From the NCBI GenBank assembly GCA_026390635.1, contig JAPLFO010000149.1, positions 16,855 through 80,854 of the forward strand: DNA of 64,000 bases. The letters are read 5' to 3'. A model generated the notes under the pieces. The model saw nothing but the letters and a program-made list of their open reading frames with translations. It was not told the DNA's origin and searched no databases. The stretch's first letter is position 1. Each line of letters starts with the position of its first letter. The DNA is from Ignavibacteriales bacterium (GTDB lineage Bacteria; Bacteroidota; Ignavibacteria; UBA10030; UBA8401). The translations under genes and the position numbers were made by a program. Below are positions 9,784 to 18,416 of this stretch, piece after piece.

Positions 9784-10175
9784 TTAGGCAAGCGCAGGAT
9801 AATCTATTCTCACTTTTGGAATCTATATAGGCGCTTCCTGCTGGATCAATCCGGCCTCGCGAAGCGCGATCATATCAGACTGGTCGAGATTCAAAAAATG
9901 GGGCAAACGGGTGCGATCGATGAAAATATGTTAGGCTCCCTTGTGAATTCTTGCGAAAAAAACTGGGATTTCGAATATTAAAAAGTTAGACTCCTCGTGT
10001 TTGGCGCGGAGCCAGAAAAACCCAGTCGAGAGATCGGTTTTTTTGTTTAGTGCTGGTTGTAGGCTGAGGCCTCACGATGAAATCGAGACGACGAAGTCCC
10101 GCAGTTTTTTTGCGGGATTCGATCCCTGTCGCAGCGAAGCGGAAATCCCGTTACGGGACCCGTGGAGGCAAAAAT
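9784..10175 (-). pseudogene. Repeat copy B: decayed homologue of 1920-2330
   Basis: The minus strand aligns codon for codon with copy A, but its frame is interrupted by stops: KGA-stop-HIFIDRTRLP, QEAPI-stop, and ISS-stop-G in the upstream half. The conserved tail IDYPALA is still readable. The DNA core around 9990-10020 (CTCGTGTTTGGCGCGGAGCCAGAAAAACCC) is almost unchanged between copies, while the first hairpin stem has lost its pairing. This is an old, inactive copy of an unidentified repeated unit. Confidence 0.55.
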
Positions 10176-10201
10176 CCCGATCAGCAATGATCGGGATTTT
10201 C
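10170..10201 (-). terminator. Terminator hairpin for the AbiE operon
   Basis: AAAATCCCGATCA-GCAA-TGATCGGGATTTT is a perfect, symmetrical stem with A/T flanks on both sides. It lies about 140 bases downstream of the minus-strand stop at 10338. The same hairpin sequence recurs at 12635-12667. Confidence 0.65.
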
Positions 10202-10337
10202 CGTAATAGAGAAATTCGAGCTAACAATCGATCTTTCCCCCCGGTATAGTCTGCACTACGATGCAGTCACGCTCGGTTGATTCACATTATTCCACGCATA
10301 GGCAGGTTTTTTTTCAACTTCCGACGTTACAGCAGTA

Positions 10338-11216
10338 TTACGAGTTCATAGCCTTTCGATTTCGATCTTCTTCAATGCCCGTCTTGAACTGTTTTAATGA
10401 TTGAAATACAAATTCAGGCATCTGTTCATCATACGAGCGGTCACCAACCATATCGGCTAAGAGCCGCAACGCGGATTCTCTTGCCAACTCTTCATTGAGA
10501 ATGTTGATGATCCTCACAAGCGTAGTTTCTGTGCAGATATCTCCGGCATCTCTGCCAAGAAGTCGTGCACTCACAAGATCGTAGTCAAGTTTTGCCGCAA
10601 ATAGATCATCATCCGAAGTGTAAAACCGATCTTCATTACCGGCATCGATGTACTTTGTGAGAATATATCGAAGGTCCACCGCATCCTTCTTTCGCTCCGG
10701 ATAAGCATCTTTCCACGAACACAGCTTCATCACTGCCAGCGCAGCCGGTGTACAAACCTTCACAACAACTTCCGGTTCGACGGATACGCGAACGGCGATT
10801 GAACTTTGGAGCGCCTCTTCGAATCCATCGGTCCTCATCAATACATCGGAGGTTGGAGGCCAGGCAATAATGCCAACGGGATTCTCCAGCGGTCCAAAGG
10901 GAACGATATCAACGATGGTGCCGGAGACATAAAGCCGTTGCTTCTTCTTGCTGTCCTTATCATACGATTTCAGATCGACAAGGTCATTGACAACGGTCTC
11001 GAACTGTTCCCATGTTTCAATGCGAATGCCCAGATCAATATCGAGCGACGCACGCCGTGTCGGGATGTTATGGATCGCGCTGAAAACAATGTCACGGGCA
11101 GTGGCACCGACGACCAAGAACGATATTCTATGCCTGCTTGTGATCTCTGCCAGATCTGTAAGAACTTTTACGACGGCAGGTTCAACTCTATTTGAAATGT
11201 CTTTTAAGTATGTCAT
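10338..11216 (-). CDS. AbiEii-type nucleotidyltransferase toxin
   Basis: A 292-residue protein of the nucleotidyl transferase AbiEii/AbiGii toxin family, the toxin half of type IV toxin-antitoxin pairs. The nucleotidyltransferase core is visible near the N-terminus: FLVVGATARD (the G[AG]..RD element) around residue 35, then RRASLDIDLGI with the metal-binding D-x-D, and a third strand IVDIVPFG around residue 110. Family members block growth by modifying a nucleic-acid target, in characterised cases tRNA, when unopposed. The start overlaps the end of the upstream antitoxin-like gene by 29 bases, the usual coupled arrangement. It is annotated from family motifs; activity is untested. Confidence 0.82.
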   Translation of the reverse strand: MTYLKDISNRVEPAVVKVLTDLAEITSRHRISFLVVGATARDIVFSAIHNIPTRRASLDIDLGIRIETWEQFETVVNDLVDLKSYDKDSKKKQRLYVSGTIVDIVPFGPLENPVGIIAWPPTSDVLMRTDGFEEALQSSIAVRVSVEPEVVVKVCTPAALAVMKLCSWKDAYPERKKDAVDLRYILTKYIDAGNEDRFYTSDDDLFAAKLDYDLVSARLLGRDAGDICTETTLVRIINILNEELARESALRLLADMVGDRSYDEQMPEFVFQSLKQFKTGIEEDRNRKAMNS

Positions 11217-12225
11217 TGATCAATTCTGCCGCTTCAAGTGCGCGGGTATCCCCTATGGCCAATAGATCAGCGTAAACAAGTAATGGATGGACGGTTGCTG
11301 TATCTTCATCTTCAGCAGTAAAGTTCCAGAACTGCTCTCGCAATTCAATCGCTCCCTTATCATCTTTTCGAAGCCTTAGCGTCTTCATGAGGTCATCGAC
11401 CGGTTGACGCATGAAGATTGTAATCACTTCGGGTTTCAAGTAGTTGGTAAGCTTGTTGGCAGCAACTTCGCCGCCCCAGTACGCACCCAAAGCCCTGATG
11501 TCTGTATCTCTCCAGAAGAGTTCACGTGCAGCAGTGTACCGCCCGCGAAATGTTTTCGCCCTGTATTTCATCACGTACGCATTCGCCCATTTGTCGGCAA
11601 GCTCCTGCTTCTGCACCAAGGTTCGGCCACGGTCAGCAAGTTCGATCAGATAGTTCTTCCGCGTCAGATCCCTCATTACGGCCACAACAGTTCCGAGAGC
11701 AACTTCTGCCGCTTCTGCAATTTCCCGGTATGTGCATTTTACAAGATTTTCTTTACAGAGAAGCGCAAACACGACTCGAATACCGGCTGCGCCAAAAATA
11801 TTTTCCGTCTCCGCCTCATTCTGGCCCGGCAGATCTGTTCCGGCTTTGTTGCCGTACATGAATATGTAGATTGGGGGTCTGTTGATATATGCATTCCCGG
11901 CCATATCTATAAACTGGATATGCCTGTCTCGCATAATTTTGGCGAGCGTGGGAGTCACATGTTTTGTGATAAGAAGATTCGTCTCGGGATTTTTATTGTT
12001 CTGTGCAGCAACTTTCGCGATTGTGAATTCATTGATCGTGAGTTTGATTTCCACGTTGAAGAGCGGAGCATTGATATCGTCCCTCACCCGCAACGTCCCA
12101 TCAGTGGTCACGTCGCGAAGAAATACATTACCATGCGCATAGACAGCTCTGAGACAGGTTTCCTTCTCCAAGACATTCAATACCTGATTGACCAGCTCAG
12201 CTTCGTTTTGTGCTTTATTTTTCAT
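11188..12225 (-). CDS. AbiEi-type antitoxin / transcriptional regulator
   Basis: A 345-residue protein directly upstream of, and overlapping, the AbiEii-type toxin. It has a winged-helix segment around residues 155-205 (CTYREIAEAAEVALGTVVAV and NYLIELADRGRTL), as in AbiEi-family antitoxins, which bind DNA and repress their own operon. The N-terminal half contains a restriction-endonuclease-like fold pattern (FNVEIKLTINEF ... LLITKHVTPTLAKIM). Two near-identical palindromes lie in the promoter region just upstream. They fit autoregulation, as shown for AbiEi in streptococci. No clear ribosome binding site precedes the ATG; a TGAACA half-site sits where one would be. Confidence 0.75.
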   Translation of the reverse strand: MKNKAQNEAELVNQVLNVLEKETCLRAVYAHGNVFLRDVTTDGTLRVRDDINAPLFNVEIKLTINEFTIAKVAAQNNKNPETNLLITKHVTPTLAKIMRDRHIQFIDMAGNAYINRPPIYIFMYGNKAGTDLPGQNEAETENIFGAAGIRVVFALLCKENLVKCTYREIAEAAEVALGTVVAVMRDLTRKNYLIELADRGRTLVQKQELADKWANAYVMKYRAKTFRGRYTAARELFWRDTDIRALGAYWGGEVAANKLTNYLKPEVITIFMRQPVDDLMKTLRLRKDDKGAIELREQFWNFTAEDEDTATVHPLLVYADLLAIGDTRALEAAELINDILKRHFK

Positions 12226-12244
12226 AACTGTTCAAATATTTAGC

Positions 12245-12265
12245 ATGTTCATTTATATTGAACAT
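12245..12265. promoter_or_regulatory. Operator-like palindrome 1 upstream of AbiEi gene
   Basis: ATGTTCA-TTTATAT-TGAACAT is a perfect 7-bp inverted repeat with a 7-base AT spacer, 20 bases upstream of the AbiEi start. It shares its arm and spacer length with palindrome 2. A likely binding site for the AbiEi repressor. Confidence 0.65.
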
Positions 12266-12320
12266 ACAATATTTATGAACACATGTCAAGTTCCGGGCAG
12301 GAAATTGTTCGTAAATCTGC

Positions 12321-12343
12321 ATTGTTCATATATATTGAACAAT
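12321..12343. promoter_or_regulatory. Operator-like palindrome 2 upstream of AbiEi gene
   Basis: ATTGTTCA-TATATAT-TGAACAAT is a perfect 8-bp inverted repeat, centred 77 bases from palindrome 1. That is about seven helical turns, so a repressor could bind both sites on the same DNA face. Extra TGAAC half-sites occur at about 12353 and 12376. Confidence 0.65.
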
Positions 12344-12634
12344 GAAACAATTTGAACGGTGAACGCTGAAATCATTGAACATTGACGAAAACAACTCCTC
12401 CCGGCTCTGTTTCAGCATTTGTATCCCCAAAGCGGACACACGAATTTCCCTAATTACGCCATTTTCTCTCTTCGATCAAACATCGACGGTTGAAGATTGG
12501 AACCGCACATATTTGTGGTTCCATCCAGCAGAGCCGGTAGCAAGTTTGATTCCACGGTTTCCATTGGCCTACCGATAGCGTTGGCAGGCGGATTGCCCTA
12601 TCAAAGTGAAGATCCCGTTTGAGATCCACGGAGC
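12344..12634. other. Gene-free stretch between AbiE operon and sigma-factor operon
   Basis: About 290 bases with small overlapping ORFs on both strands that have no motifs or ribosome binding sites. It probably contains the distal AbiE promoter region and remnants of the GC-rich palindromic repeats. Confidence 0.4.
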
Positions 12635-12667
12635 AAAAAATCCCGATCAGCAATGATCGGGATTTTT
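12635..12667 (-). terminator. Terminator hairpin after sigma-factor operon
   Basis: AAATCCCGATCA-GCAA-TGATCGGGATTT with A/T runs on both sides, about 45 bases downstream of the minus-strand stop at 12710. Its core is the same as the hairpin at 10170-10201. Confidence 0.7.
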
Positions 12668-12709
12668 CATTTCACAAAAACCGCTGCGGCAGCCGTTGAC
12701 GGACGCGTG

Positions 12710-13363
12710 TTATTCGCTGCCACCCTGCAATTCCTTCTGCATTCTTCGGATGTCTTGCAGGATCGGCCCTTTGGATTTCTTCCATTCGCGCTTCGAGACG
12801 AAATAGCCGAACAGATAGACCATGGCGACGAAGCCGAAACTGGTTAAAATCCCCGCCAATGCGTTGTGGATGTCAAAGTATCTCCTGAAGACATCGATAA
12901 TATACGGTGAAGCCGCCGAGGCCAGCAGTGATGTTACCACCAGAGACATCACGAAATACGGCGCCGACATAAATTGATACCGCGCAGCGGCTCTGTGGAG
13001 AAAGAGAGTCACCGGCGCAGCATAATCGATCGTGCCGAGTTTTTTTATCTGCAGATGCAGACCTATCGCAAGCCCCAAAAAGATCAGCATGATCAAAGCC
13101 TTGAGCGGAAAAGTGTTGTCAATGTGGTGAGAAGGATCTATCATTGCAATGGCCGCTACAACAAAAGAAAACAGCCAGAGTCCAGCAGCGATCCGCCAGA
13201 GGGGCGTCGCTTTTTTGAGAAGTTTCAATTGTTTGGCGTCCTCGGCTTTGAGTACTTCAATCAGGTTGTCAACGGTACTGTCAATGCTATTCATCGCTTC
13301 CTCCTGTTTTGCCTGTGGAGCCTTGATGGCATATCGATGTTCCTTCAGATCTTCAAGTTTCAT
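12710..13363 (-). CDS. Membrane protein coupled to ECF sigma factor (possible anti-sigma role)
   Basis: A 217-residue protein with a charged N-terminal region of about 55 residues and then four hydrophobic segments (roughly WRIAAGLWLFSFVVAAIAMI, ALIMLIFLGLAIGL, FVMSLVVTSLLASAA and ILTSFGFVAMVYLFGYF). Its start overlaps the end of the sigma-factor gene by 11 bases, so translation is probably coupled. The position suggests a membrane-bound partner or inhibitor of that sigma factor. No zinc-binding anti-sigma motif (HxxxCxxC) is present, and the family is not recognised. Confidence 0.65.
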   Translation of the reverse strand: MKLEDLKEHRYAIKAPQAKQEEAMNSIDSTVDNLIEVLKAEDAKQLKLLKKATPLWRIAAGLWLFSFVVAAIAMIDPSHHIDNTFPLKALIMLIFLGLAIGLHLQIKKLGTIDYAAPVTLFLHRAAARYQFMSAPYFVMSLVVTSLLASAASPYIIDVFRRYFDIHNALAGILTSFGFVAMVYLFGYFVSKREWKKSKGPILQDIRRMQKELQGGSE

Positions 13364-13868
13364 TGCCGTTCTCCTCCATCATCTCTTTCAATGCTTTTCG
13401 GATCCGATGAAGCTTTACCCGGATGTTCACCTCCGAAATGCCAAGGATGTCCGCACTTTGTTTCGATCCCACATCTTCCAGATAGAGAGAAATTAACGCT
13501 CGATCGACAGGCGACAGGATATTGATGCAGCGATACAATTGATCAAGCGAACGCATTTCCTCTTCTGCTTCCTCATGATTCGCTTCCGGAATCAGATCAA
13601 TAGTAGCTGAAGCTTCCAGGTCAATGTGTTTCTTCCGGCGTTGTTCCGTTCGCAGGTGACTGAGGCAGGTATTGACCGTGATTCGATAGATCCAGGTGCT
13701 GATGGCGGATTGGGACCGAAAAGTATCAAAACTCTTCCAGATATTGATGAGGATTTCCTGGTAGACATCGTTCCGCTCATCCTTGTCATGAACATATCCG
13801 CAGCATATCCGGAATATCCGGTCGCTGTTCGATTTGATGATTTCTCTATAACGGGTTTCTTTTTCCAT
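13353..13868 (-). CDS. ECF-type RNA polymerase sigma factor
   Basis: About 171 residues with the standard ECF layout. Region 2 includes RICCGYVHDKDERNDVYQE and IWKSFDTFRSQSAISTWIYRI (core and -10 recognition). An acidic linker follows, then region 4 (LSPVDRALISLYLEDVGSKQ, ADILGISEVNIRVKLHRIRK), which reads the -35 element. The ORF track starts at 13877. I prefer the ATG at 13868, because AAGGA lies well spaced from it but directly abuts the earlier ATG. The overlapping downstream membrane protein is its likely regulator. The target genes are unknown. Confidence 0.9.
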   Translation of the reverse strand: MEKETRYREIIKSNSDRIFRICCGYVHDKDERNDVYQEILINIWKSFDTFRSQSAISTWIYRITVNTCLSHLRTEQRRKKHIDLEASATIDLIPEANHEEAEEEMRSLDQLYRCINILSPVDRALISLYLEDVGSKQSADILGISEVNIRVKLHRIRKALKEMMEENGNET

Positions 13869-13877
13869 CAATCTCAT

Positions 13878-14255
13878 CCTTCATATCTTAGATGACGGAA
13901 GGACAGATTTGTTACAAAAAAGATGATAGCAAATCGCCCCGAATTGCCGCATAATGGTTAATGTAGTCTATACGATCGGCACTGGCAAGAGGGAGACTCA
14001 TAGACCGTGGGTTCCCGCTTGAGAATCTCAGATGGCCCCCTTCCTACTGCTTCTATCCCAAACCATTCGCTACGGATGCTGCTCCGGTATTCCAAATCCT
14101 GTGTCTTTCGTTCTGTCCTTTCCCTTCGGATAGATGATGATTCAGCCGGAATTATTGAAACAGATATTGGAATTTCTTCATTTACTTCTTTACCATAGAA
14201 TGCTTATTTTCATAATCCTCCAATAGATCCCGAATTTCTTATCGGAGAAGCCGCA
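13878..14255. other. Intergenic region, nothing recognised
   Basis: About 380 bases between divergent genes. It should carry promoters for the sigma-factor operon and the DUF1846 gene. A 63-codon plus-strand ORF at 14007 has no ribosome binding site or motif and is not supported. Confidence 0.45.
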
Positions 14256-15773
14256 ATGCCACAAGCCGTCGGATTTGATAATGCACGCTACCTTAAGGAA
14301 CAGACTCAACCGATCCTTGACCGGGTACAACAGTTAGACAATAAACTGTATCTCGAATTCGGAGGGAAATTGTTGTTTGATTTTCATGCGGCGCGCGTGC
14401 TTCCCGGATATGATCCGAATGTGAAAATGCTGCTCCTGCAACAGTTGCGAGATAAATCCGAGATCATTCTCTGTATCTACGCAGGCGACATCGAACGGAA
14501 GAAGATCCGGGGAGATTTCGGCATCACCTATGATGCAGATGCCCTCAAACTGATCGACGACCTGCGCCAATGGAATATCAATGTCGCCTCTGTCGTCATC
14601 ACGCGATATGATAATCAGCCGTCGGCCGGCGCATTTAAGAACAAACTGGAACGATCGGGTATGCGCGTCTACACACACCGTGCAACAGAGGGATATCCGA
14701 TGGATGTCGACACGATCGTGAGCGACAAGGGATATGGGGCAAACGAGTATATCGAGACGACCAAACCGATTGTTGTGGTCACCGGACCCGGACCCGGCAG
14801 CGGAAAACTGGCCACCTGTCTTTCCCAACTCTACCATGAGCACCGGCAGGGAATCCGCGCAGGATACGCAAAATTTGAAACATTCCCCATCTGGGATCTG
14901 CCGTTGAAACATCCGGTCAACATCGCGTATGAAGCGGCAACCGCGGACATCAGTGATTTCAACATGATCGATTCGTTCCATCTCGAAGCATATAATCAAC
15001 GATCTGTCAACTATAACCGCGATATGGAAGCTTTTCCTCTTCTGCGGCGGATCATCGAGAAAATCACCGGGGCAGCATCATTCTACCAATCCCCAACCGA
15101 TATGGGAGTCAACCGGGCCAGCACAGGGATCGTCGATGATGAAGCGATCCGCGAAGCGGCTCATCAGGAGATCATCCGCCGCTATTTCCGGTATTCATGT
15201 GAGTATGCTGCCGGATTTGCAGAAAAAGCAACTGTGGATCGAGTAACGCTCCTGCTCGATGAGCTTCATCTCAATGTCGAAGACCGGATCGTTGTCCGGC
15301 ATGCCCGTATGGCTGCGAAAGAATGTGAAAAAAAACAAAATGGGAACGAAGGAATTTTTTGCGGAGCAGCGCTTGAACTCAAGGACGGAACGATCATCAC
15401 CGGAATGAATTCTCCGTTGATGCATGCCTCCTCTGCGCTGGTGTTGAATGCCATAAAGCGTCTCAGCGCAATTCCCGACGACAGGCATCTCCTTCCCCCG
15501 AACATCATCGATTCAATCAGCCATTTGAAAAGGGATGTGCTCCGCGGAAAAATGATGAGTCTCGATTTGGAGGAAACGCTTATTGCTCTCAGTATCGGTG
15601 CAGCAAACGATGCCTCGTTACAGATGGTCCTCGCAAAACTCAAATATCTGCGGGGATGTGAAGTGCACATGACTCATATCCCGACACCGGGTGATGAAGC
15701 CGGACTCCGGAAACTCGGCGTCAACCTCACCACCGACCCGGACTTCTCGACAAAACGCCTATTCATCTCCTGA
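14256..15773 (+). CDS. DUF1846 domain-containing protein
   Basis: A 505-residue cytoplasmic protein matching the DUF1846 family over its full length (members are about 500 residues). Recognisable features are the N-terminal GFDNARYLKEQT, FGGKLLFDFHAARVLPG, and a glycine-rich loop GPGPGSGKLATCLSQLYHE around residue 180, which resembles a nucleotide-binding turn. The conserved block YQSPTDMGVNRAS follows near residue 285. The family has a solved structure, but its reaction is not established. GGAG lies 8 bases before the start. The gene is monocistronic and is followed by a bidirectional terminator. Confidence 0.9.
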   Translation: MPQAVGFDNARYLKEQTQPILDRVQQLDNKLYLEFGGKLLFDFHAARVLPGYDPNVKMLLLQQLRDKSEIILCIYAGDIERKKIRGDFGITYDADALKLIDDLRQWNINVASVVITRYDNQPSAGAFKNKLERSGMRVYTHRATEGYPMDVDTIVSDKGYGANEYIETTKPIVVVTGPGPGSGKLATCLSQLYHEHRQGIRAGYAKFETFPIWDLPLKHPVNIAYEAATADISDFNMIDSFHLEAYNQRSVNYNRDMEAFPLLRRIIEKITGAASFYQSPTDMGVNRASTGIVDDEAIREAAHQEIIRRYFRYSCEYAAGFAEKATVDRVTLLLDELHLNVEDRIVVRHARMAAKECEKKQNGNEGIFCGAALELKDGTIITGMNSPLMHASSALVLNAIKRLSAIPDDRHLLPPNIIDSISHLKRDVLRGKMMSLDLEETLIALSIGAANDASLQMVLAKLKYLRGCEVHMTHIPTPGDEAGLRKLGVNLTTDPDFSTKRLFIS

Positions 15774-15855
15774 TCACCCGTTATGGGAAAAATCCGCCGA
15801 ACAATAGGGTTACCAACATTCTAATGTATTCGTGCCTCTTTCGCAGCCCCAAACA

Positions 15856-15882
15856 AAAATCCCCAAGATACTTGGGGATTTT
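15856..15882. terminator. Bidirectional terminator between convergent genes
   Basis: AATCCCCAAG-ATA-CTTGGGGATT is a perfect 10-bp stem with A-run and T-run flanks. It lies between the DUF1846 gene (plus) and the broken hydrolase (minus), so it can serve both. Confidence 0.8.
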
Positions 15883-15941
15883 GCTTTAATGCGTGTCTGT
15901 ACTCATATTCCGGCGTTTTGAATTCCTACTGCGAGAACGCT

Positions 15942-16931
15942 TTACTTCTTCTGCCAGCGATCATTCGCTTCCAGCACCGATCGCGGTCCGTCGCCATTGA
16001 GCCAGACTTTGGCGTCGGGATTATCTCGCAGCCAGGCATCCCAGAACGCTGTACTGAGTGCAAGGACAACGCGGTGATGATTCGGATTTCTCTTTTCAGC
16101 GTCGCCGGGGAGCGCCCGATCGGAGAACGCCGAATGTTCTGCCCGGTCAAGCACTAATTCATTTTTGCTGCCCGAAGGAAGTGCAGGAAATACCGCCATG
16201 CGGGATTCCGGATCTCCGCCTCCAACTAATCCGAAATCTTTTGTCCCGGTCATCAGCAGCCATGGAATCTTTACGGCACCGAAGGCTTGCTCGGCGCTCC
16301 CCCGTTTCGGACTGCTCGGACTGAACGCGATTGCCGCTGTAATTCTTGCATCGGTGAACGGTGCGGCACCCAACGGAGTCCTTTGTCCGCTCACAGCCTG
16401 AGTTGTTACCGCACCGAACGAATGTCCTGACATGCCGATCCGTTTCAAATTGAGCCGTCCGGATAAGAGATGGCCGGCGGCCTTGTTCCAGCTTTCCAGT
16501 TGATCGAGTACTACCGGAATGTCTTTCACGCGAAGAAGAAAATTTTTCAGATTTGCCGCATTCTGCATCGCCTTCATCCGCTCAGCTCGAGGCTTATCCT
16601 GCCATACGGAAACGTCGCTCCCCGGATGTTGAAGGAACACAGCGACATATCCCCGCACGGCCCAGTGCTTCCCAAGATATGCGCTGCCCTCTCACGAACC
16701 TCCCAATCCATGGCTGAAAAGCACCACGGGCGCTGGAGCGTCATTTTTGCTGATGTAAACACGAATCGGAATTTCCCGATCTCTCCCATCGTCATTGACC
16801 GTAAGGTCGATGATTTCGACCTTTTCCGAATCTGATAGAATCATCGGGTCATAGGGATGCATTTGCGCAGAGAGTCGCACGGTCGAAGTTAGCAGTACGC
16901 CTGCAAGGAAAAAGAATGCCTGATAATGCAC
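15942..16931 (-). pseudogene. Secreted alpha/beta hydrolase interrupted by one in-frame TGA
   Basis: Two track ORFs (16692..17072 and 15942..16658) are in the same frame, separated only by a TGA stop at 16689-16691: FSHGLGGS-stop-EGSAYLGKHWA. On either side the sequence is a normal dienelactone-hydrolase-like enzyme, with oxyanion HGLGG before the stop, and after it nucleophile GHSFGA, acid loop TGTKDFG and histidine region EHSAFSD. I place the start at a GTG (16931) preceding a good signal peptide; the track ATG at 17072 adds about 47 unlikely residues. One base change (CGA or AGA to TGA) explains the break. TGA ends many genes here, so recoding is unlikely. Confidence 0.8.
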
Positions 16932-17214
16932 CCATATATTCCAGGCAGATGCCGTTCGCCTCCGGTAAAATATTAATCTGCAAGGACATAGTCTTACCGG
17001 CAAGACATCGTTCGCCGATTTCACAATCACTCTTTGATCTGCCGATGACAAGGTATGACCTCCCATTCTCATTTCAGCACTTGTTGTGTCTTGGTATGCG
17101 AACTTCCAATTAGCTGCTAATAACTCGCGTTACGCAAAACACATCCTTTGCAACTTCGGTGATTGTTTTTATGTCACTCCCAACGGAGATTGAAATCAAG
17201 AAGGTTCCTTCAAT

Positions 17215-17243
17215 CTATAAACATTACATCCCTTCGGGATTTC
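17215..17243 (-). repeat. REP-like hairpin element 1
   Basis: Read on the minus strand: ATCCC-GAA-GGGAT followed by the tail GTAATGTTTATA. Stem, loop and tail match elements 2 and 3 in layout. Confidence 0.6.
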
Positions 17244-17292
17244 TCCCAAAAAACAATCGGTAACACTAATTACTTCGCTGCTCGTGGTAAAA

Positions 17293-17319
17293 GCTCCGAA
17301 GGAGCGATATGATTATAAC
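17293..17319 (+). repeat. REP-like hairpin element 2
   Basis: GCTCC-GAA-GGAGC followed by the tail GATATGATTATA. Same design as element 1, in opposite orientation. Confidence 0.65.
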
Positions 17320-17341
17320 ATAATCAAAATACTAAGATCAA

Positions 17342-17366
17342 ACCCCGTGAGGGGTGACATGTAGAT
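17342..17366 (+). repeat. REP-like hairpin element 3
   Basis: ACCCC-GTGA-GGGGT followed by the tail GACATGTAGATT. The stem sequence differs from the other two but pairing is kept and the ATG-centred tail is shared. Confidence 0.6.
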
Positions 17367-17463
17367 TCATTCTCTTTTGCATAACATCAGTTAATAAGTC
17401 TGCGGCGCTCGCTGGTGAATCCTCTGAAGCCCGGAACGGCGAATCCTGACTTCCGGATGCTGT

Positions 17464-18390
17464 TTACTCTGCGTCCGCCGGTGCATTGTCACCCGCAGAA
17501 AATCTGTATTGAATTCCGAGGGAGAAGTACCCTGAGGCATCCAGTTGTTTCGTTGCAAGAGTGGTTGTTCCGGATAGAATAGTCAGCGTTCGTCGCGAGA
17601 TCGAACCGATCTCAGTATTCAGCCCGAATGCATCCGACAGTTTTATTGCGCATCGTACTGCGATCTTTGCACCGGTTGTTCTCAATTGGAGATCGTTTGA
17701 TGACACCGCATAATCGCCATTGTTTGCGATTCGCATACGTTCCCCGGCCGCACTGATGTTCGCTTGCAGTGTAACGCTCTTGCCTGCCAGATATCGCAGC
17801 GAAAATGAAAATGGGAGAATGACCGTGCTCGACCAATCGTCGTTGATAGTCCACCGCAGCCCCACTATTGGCAGAAGCAGATCGCGTCCAAAAAGAGCAG
17901 AATAGTTCACTCCGTACATCAAATGAAGAGGGTCGGAGAGCCGATAGGTACCCATCGCCATAAGGCGAAACCGTATCGTTGGCGGCCCGCTAATAAGTTT
18001 ATCTTCCGACGTTCCCAGACTTCCGGAGATCAGGTACAGATTTTTCGATTCTCCAATGTAAGACCAGGATCCCCCCAGCCATGCCGTTGTGATAATGCGC
18101 GGTTCGGCTATGATTGAGAGTTCTGTCGTGTTCCTGCGCAGTGATCCCGTCAGAGCAATCTGCTGGAAGGATCTTTCATCTTCTGCCAAATTTATCGAAC
18201 GGTAGATCGGAACAACAGCGTTGATCCAGCTCCATCGCGATTCATACGTACCGCTGTCTGTCGCAAAGTTTGTCTGCGGAATTCGACCGAATGAAACTCC
18301 GATCATTCCGCTGAGCGGACTGTTGTCAAGTGATTCCTGTGCGAGAGAGGATGAAGTAATCAACAAAATGGCGGCAAGAACTCGGTTCAT
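17464..18390 (-). CDS. DUF6268-type outer-membrane beta-barrel protein
   Basis: A signal peptide (MNRVLAAILLITSSSLAQ) is followed by about 290 residues of alternating strand pattern ending in an aromatic residue near the C-terminus (GYFSLGIQYRFS). This fits a DUF6268-like outer-membrane barrel. The track start at 18420 overlaps the upstream stop (ATGA). I choose the ATG at 18390, because it directly opens the signal peptide and has GGAG 7 bases upstream. It is the second gene of a two-gene unit after the beta-lactamase-like hydrolase. Substrate or role is unknown. Confidence 0.7.
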   Translation of the reverse strand: MNRVLAAILLITSSSLAQESLDNSPLSGMIGVSFGRIPQTNFATDSGTYESRWSWINAVVPIYRSINLAEDERSFQQIALTGSLRRNTTELSIIAEPRIITTAWLGGSWSYIGESKNLYLISGSLGTSEDKLISGPPTIRFRLMAMGTYRLSDPLHLMYGVNYSALFGRDLLLPIVGLRWTINDDWSSTVILPFSFSLRYLAGKSVTLQANISAAGERMRIANNGDYAVSSNDLQLRTTGAKIAVRCAIKLSDAFGLNTEIGSISRRTLTILSGTTTLATKQLDASGYFSLGIQYRFSAGDNAPADAE

Positions 18391-18416
18391 AATGAGACTC
18401 CGGAAAAGGTTAAATG

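Noticed and set aside
10001-10249. Plus-strand ORF MARSQKNPVERS..., matched by a similar frame near 2150
   Set aside because: It is conserved only because the DNA repeat is conserved; the minus-strand frame shows better conservative substitutions. Left as an ambiguity in the repeat finding.
11404-12243. 279-codon plus-strand ORF
   Set aside because: Antisense shadow of the AbiEi-type gene; no motif of its own.
12375-12653. Two opposing 67-codon ORFs
   Set aside because: No start signals or family features; probably chance.
14007-14198. 63-codon plus-strand ORF
   Set aside because: No ribosome binding site, no motif, and it lies in a divergent promoter region.
16689-16691. TGA recoding (selenocysteine or alternative code) in the hydrolase
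   Set aside because: TGA ends many intact genes here (murD, murE, rsmH and others), the position is not catalytic, and the context suggests a lost arginine codon.
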